64,000 bases of DNA. Source: Prostheceraeus crozeri. Lineage: Eukaryota; Platyhelminthes; Polycladida; Euryleptidae. The position numbers were made by a program, and so were the translations under genes. The notes beneath the pieces were generated by a model that was not told where the DNA came from, made no database searches, and worked only from the letters and a program-made list of their open reading frames with translations. The stretch's first letter is position 1. Every line of letters begins with the position of its first letter. The stretch covers positions 38,146 to 102,145 of the forward strand of contig CAJQUW010015343.1 of the NCBI GenBank assembly GCA_907163375.1, written 5' to 3'. Of this stretch, positions 63,801 through 64,000 are shown piece after piece.

Positions 63801-64000
63801 CATGAAGTCAATGTAAAAGTCAAATGCGGTGGTGGATGACTCCATGGTAATTGGAGTGGCTATAAGATATGCAAACACTTGAAAGGAAGTGAACGCTCTG
63901 AAATCAGTTGAATGAGTTTTGACTCTATTCGAAATGTTGTTTTGTGAGCTCTGAGAAGAATTCGCTCATGATTCGCTGAACGTAGTCACTGCCAATCTGC
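60802..64000. other. no confident gene
   Basis: Several frames on both strands at 61430-62190 overlap one another and match nothing known to me. An acceptor-like CTGCAG at about 61584 and a donor-like GTGGGT at about 61502 (minus) bound a short possible exon. No transposon signature. Confidence 0.4.

Overview
This is a eukaryotic window, almost certainly from a marine-type invertebrate animal. It is AT-rich and gene-poor, has animal-style splice sites, and carries C-type-lectin-like exons in phase 1. It is crowded with piggyBac, Tc1/mariner, PIF/Harbinger with a MADF partner, Crypton, LINE and Penelope-like (PLE) elements. The phylum cannot be fixed from the sequence alone.

Layout. 1-739: right end of a piggyBac element running off the window. 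879-3256: small Harbinger/MADF element with a Tc1 element (1581-3234) inside its terminal repeat. 3.5-9.95 kb: three fragments of one LINE family, all on the minus strand. 10.3-12.0 kb: second copy of the same Tc1 family. 12.27-12.68 kb: a host C-type-lectin-like (CTLD) exon. 15.5-19.5 kb: LINE tail, piggyBac remnant, LINE RT scrap and a DD41D mariner remnant. 19.6-27.0 kb: an array of Penelope-like elements with terminal repeats that contain hammerhead-ribozyme-like motifs, plus a nearly pristine 708-codon RT/GIY-YIG element with exact 566-bp inverted ends. 27.4-28.95 kb: tandem repeat of about 320 bp. 31.06-31.48 kb: second CTLD exon. 33.5-35.8 kb: Harbinger element with an internally deleted transposase and a MADF/BESS partner. 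36.3-37.1 kb: dead Crypton recombinase. 41.0-42.7 kb: apparently whole IS630-like transposon (DD31E). 43.25-44.27 kb: 0.4-kb inverted duplication of a signal-peptide exon. 45.0-45.8 kb: old PLE. 46.8-48.2 kb: whole Tc1-like DD35E transposon. 50.5-50.9 kb: MITE. 55.8-59.1 kb: broken piggyBac bracketed by a 179-bp duplication. 59.9-60.5 kb: 75-bp minisatellite. The rest is intergenic or intronic sequence without recognisable genes.

How it fits together. The only host coding sequence I can support is modular: two CTLD exons (both phase 1-1) and two mirrored signal-peptide exons (phase 1 donors). They are mutually compatible pieces of secreted CTLD genes whose introns are filled with transposons. 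The most interesting non-standard signal is the set of hammerhead-like RNAs in the PLE terminal repeats at 21.3, 23.1 and 26.3 kb. Three elements look recently active: the 708-codon RT/GIY-YIG element, the DD31E element and the DD35E element. Most others are decayed.
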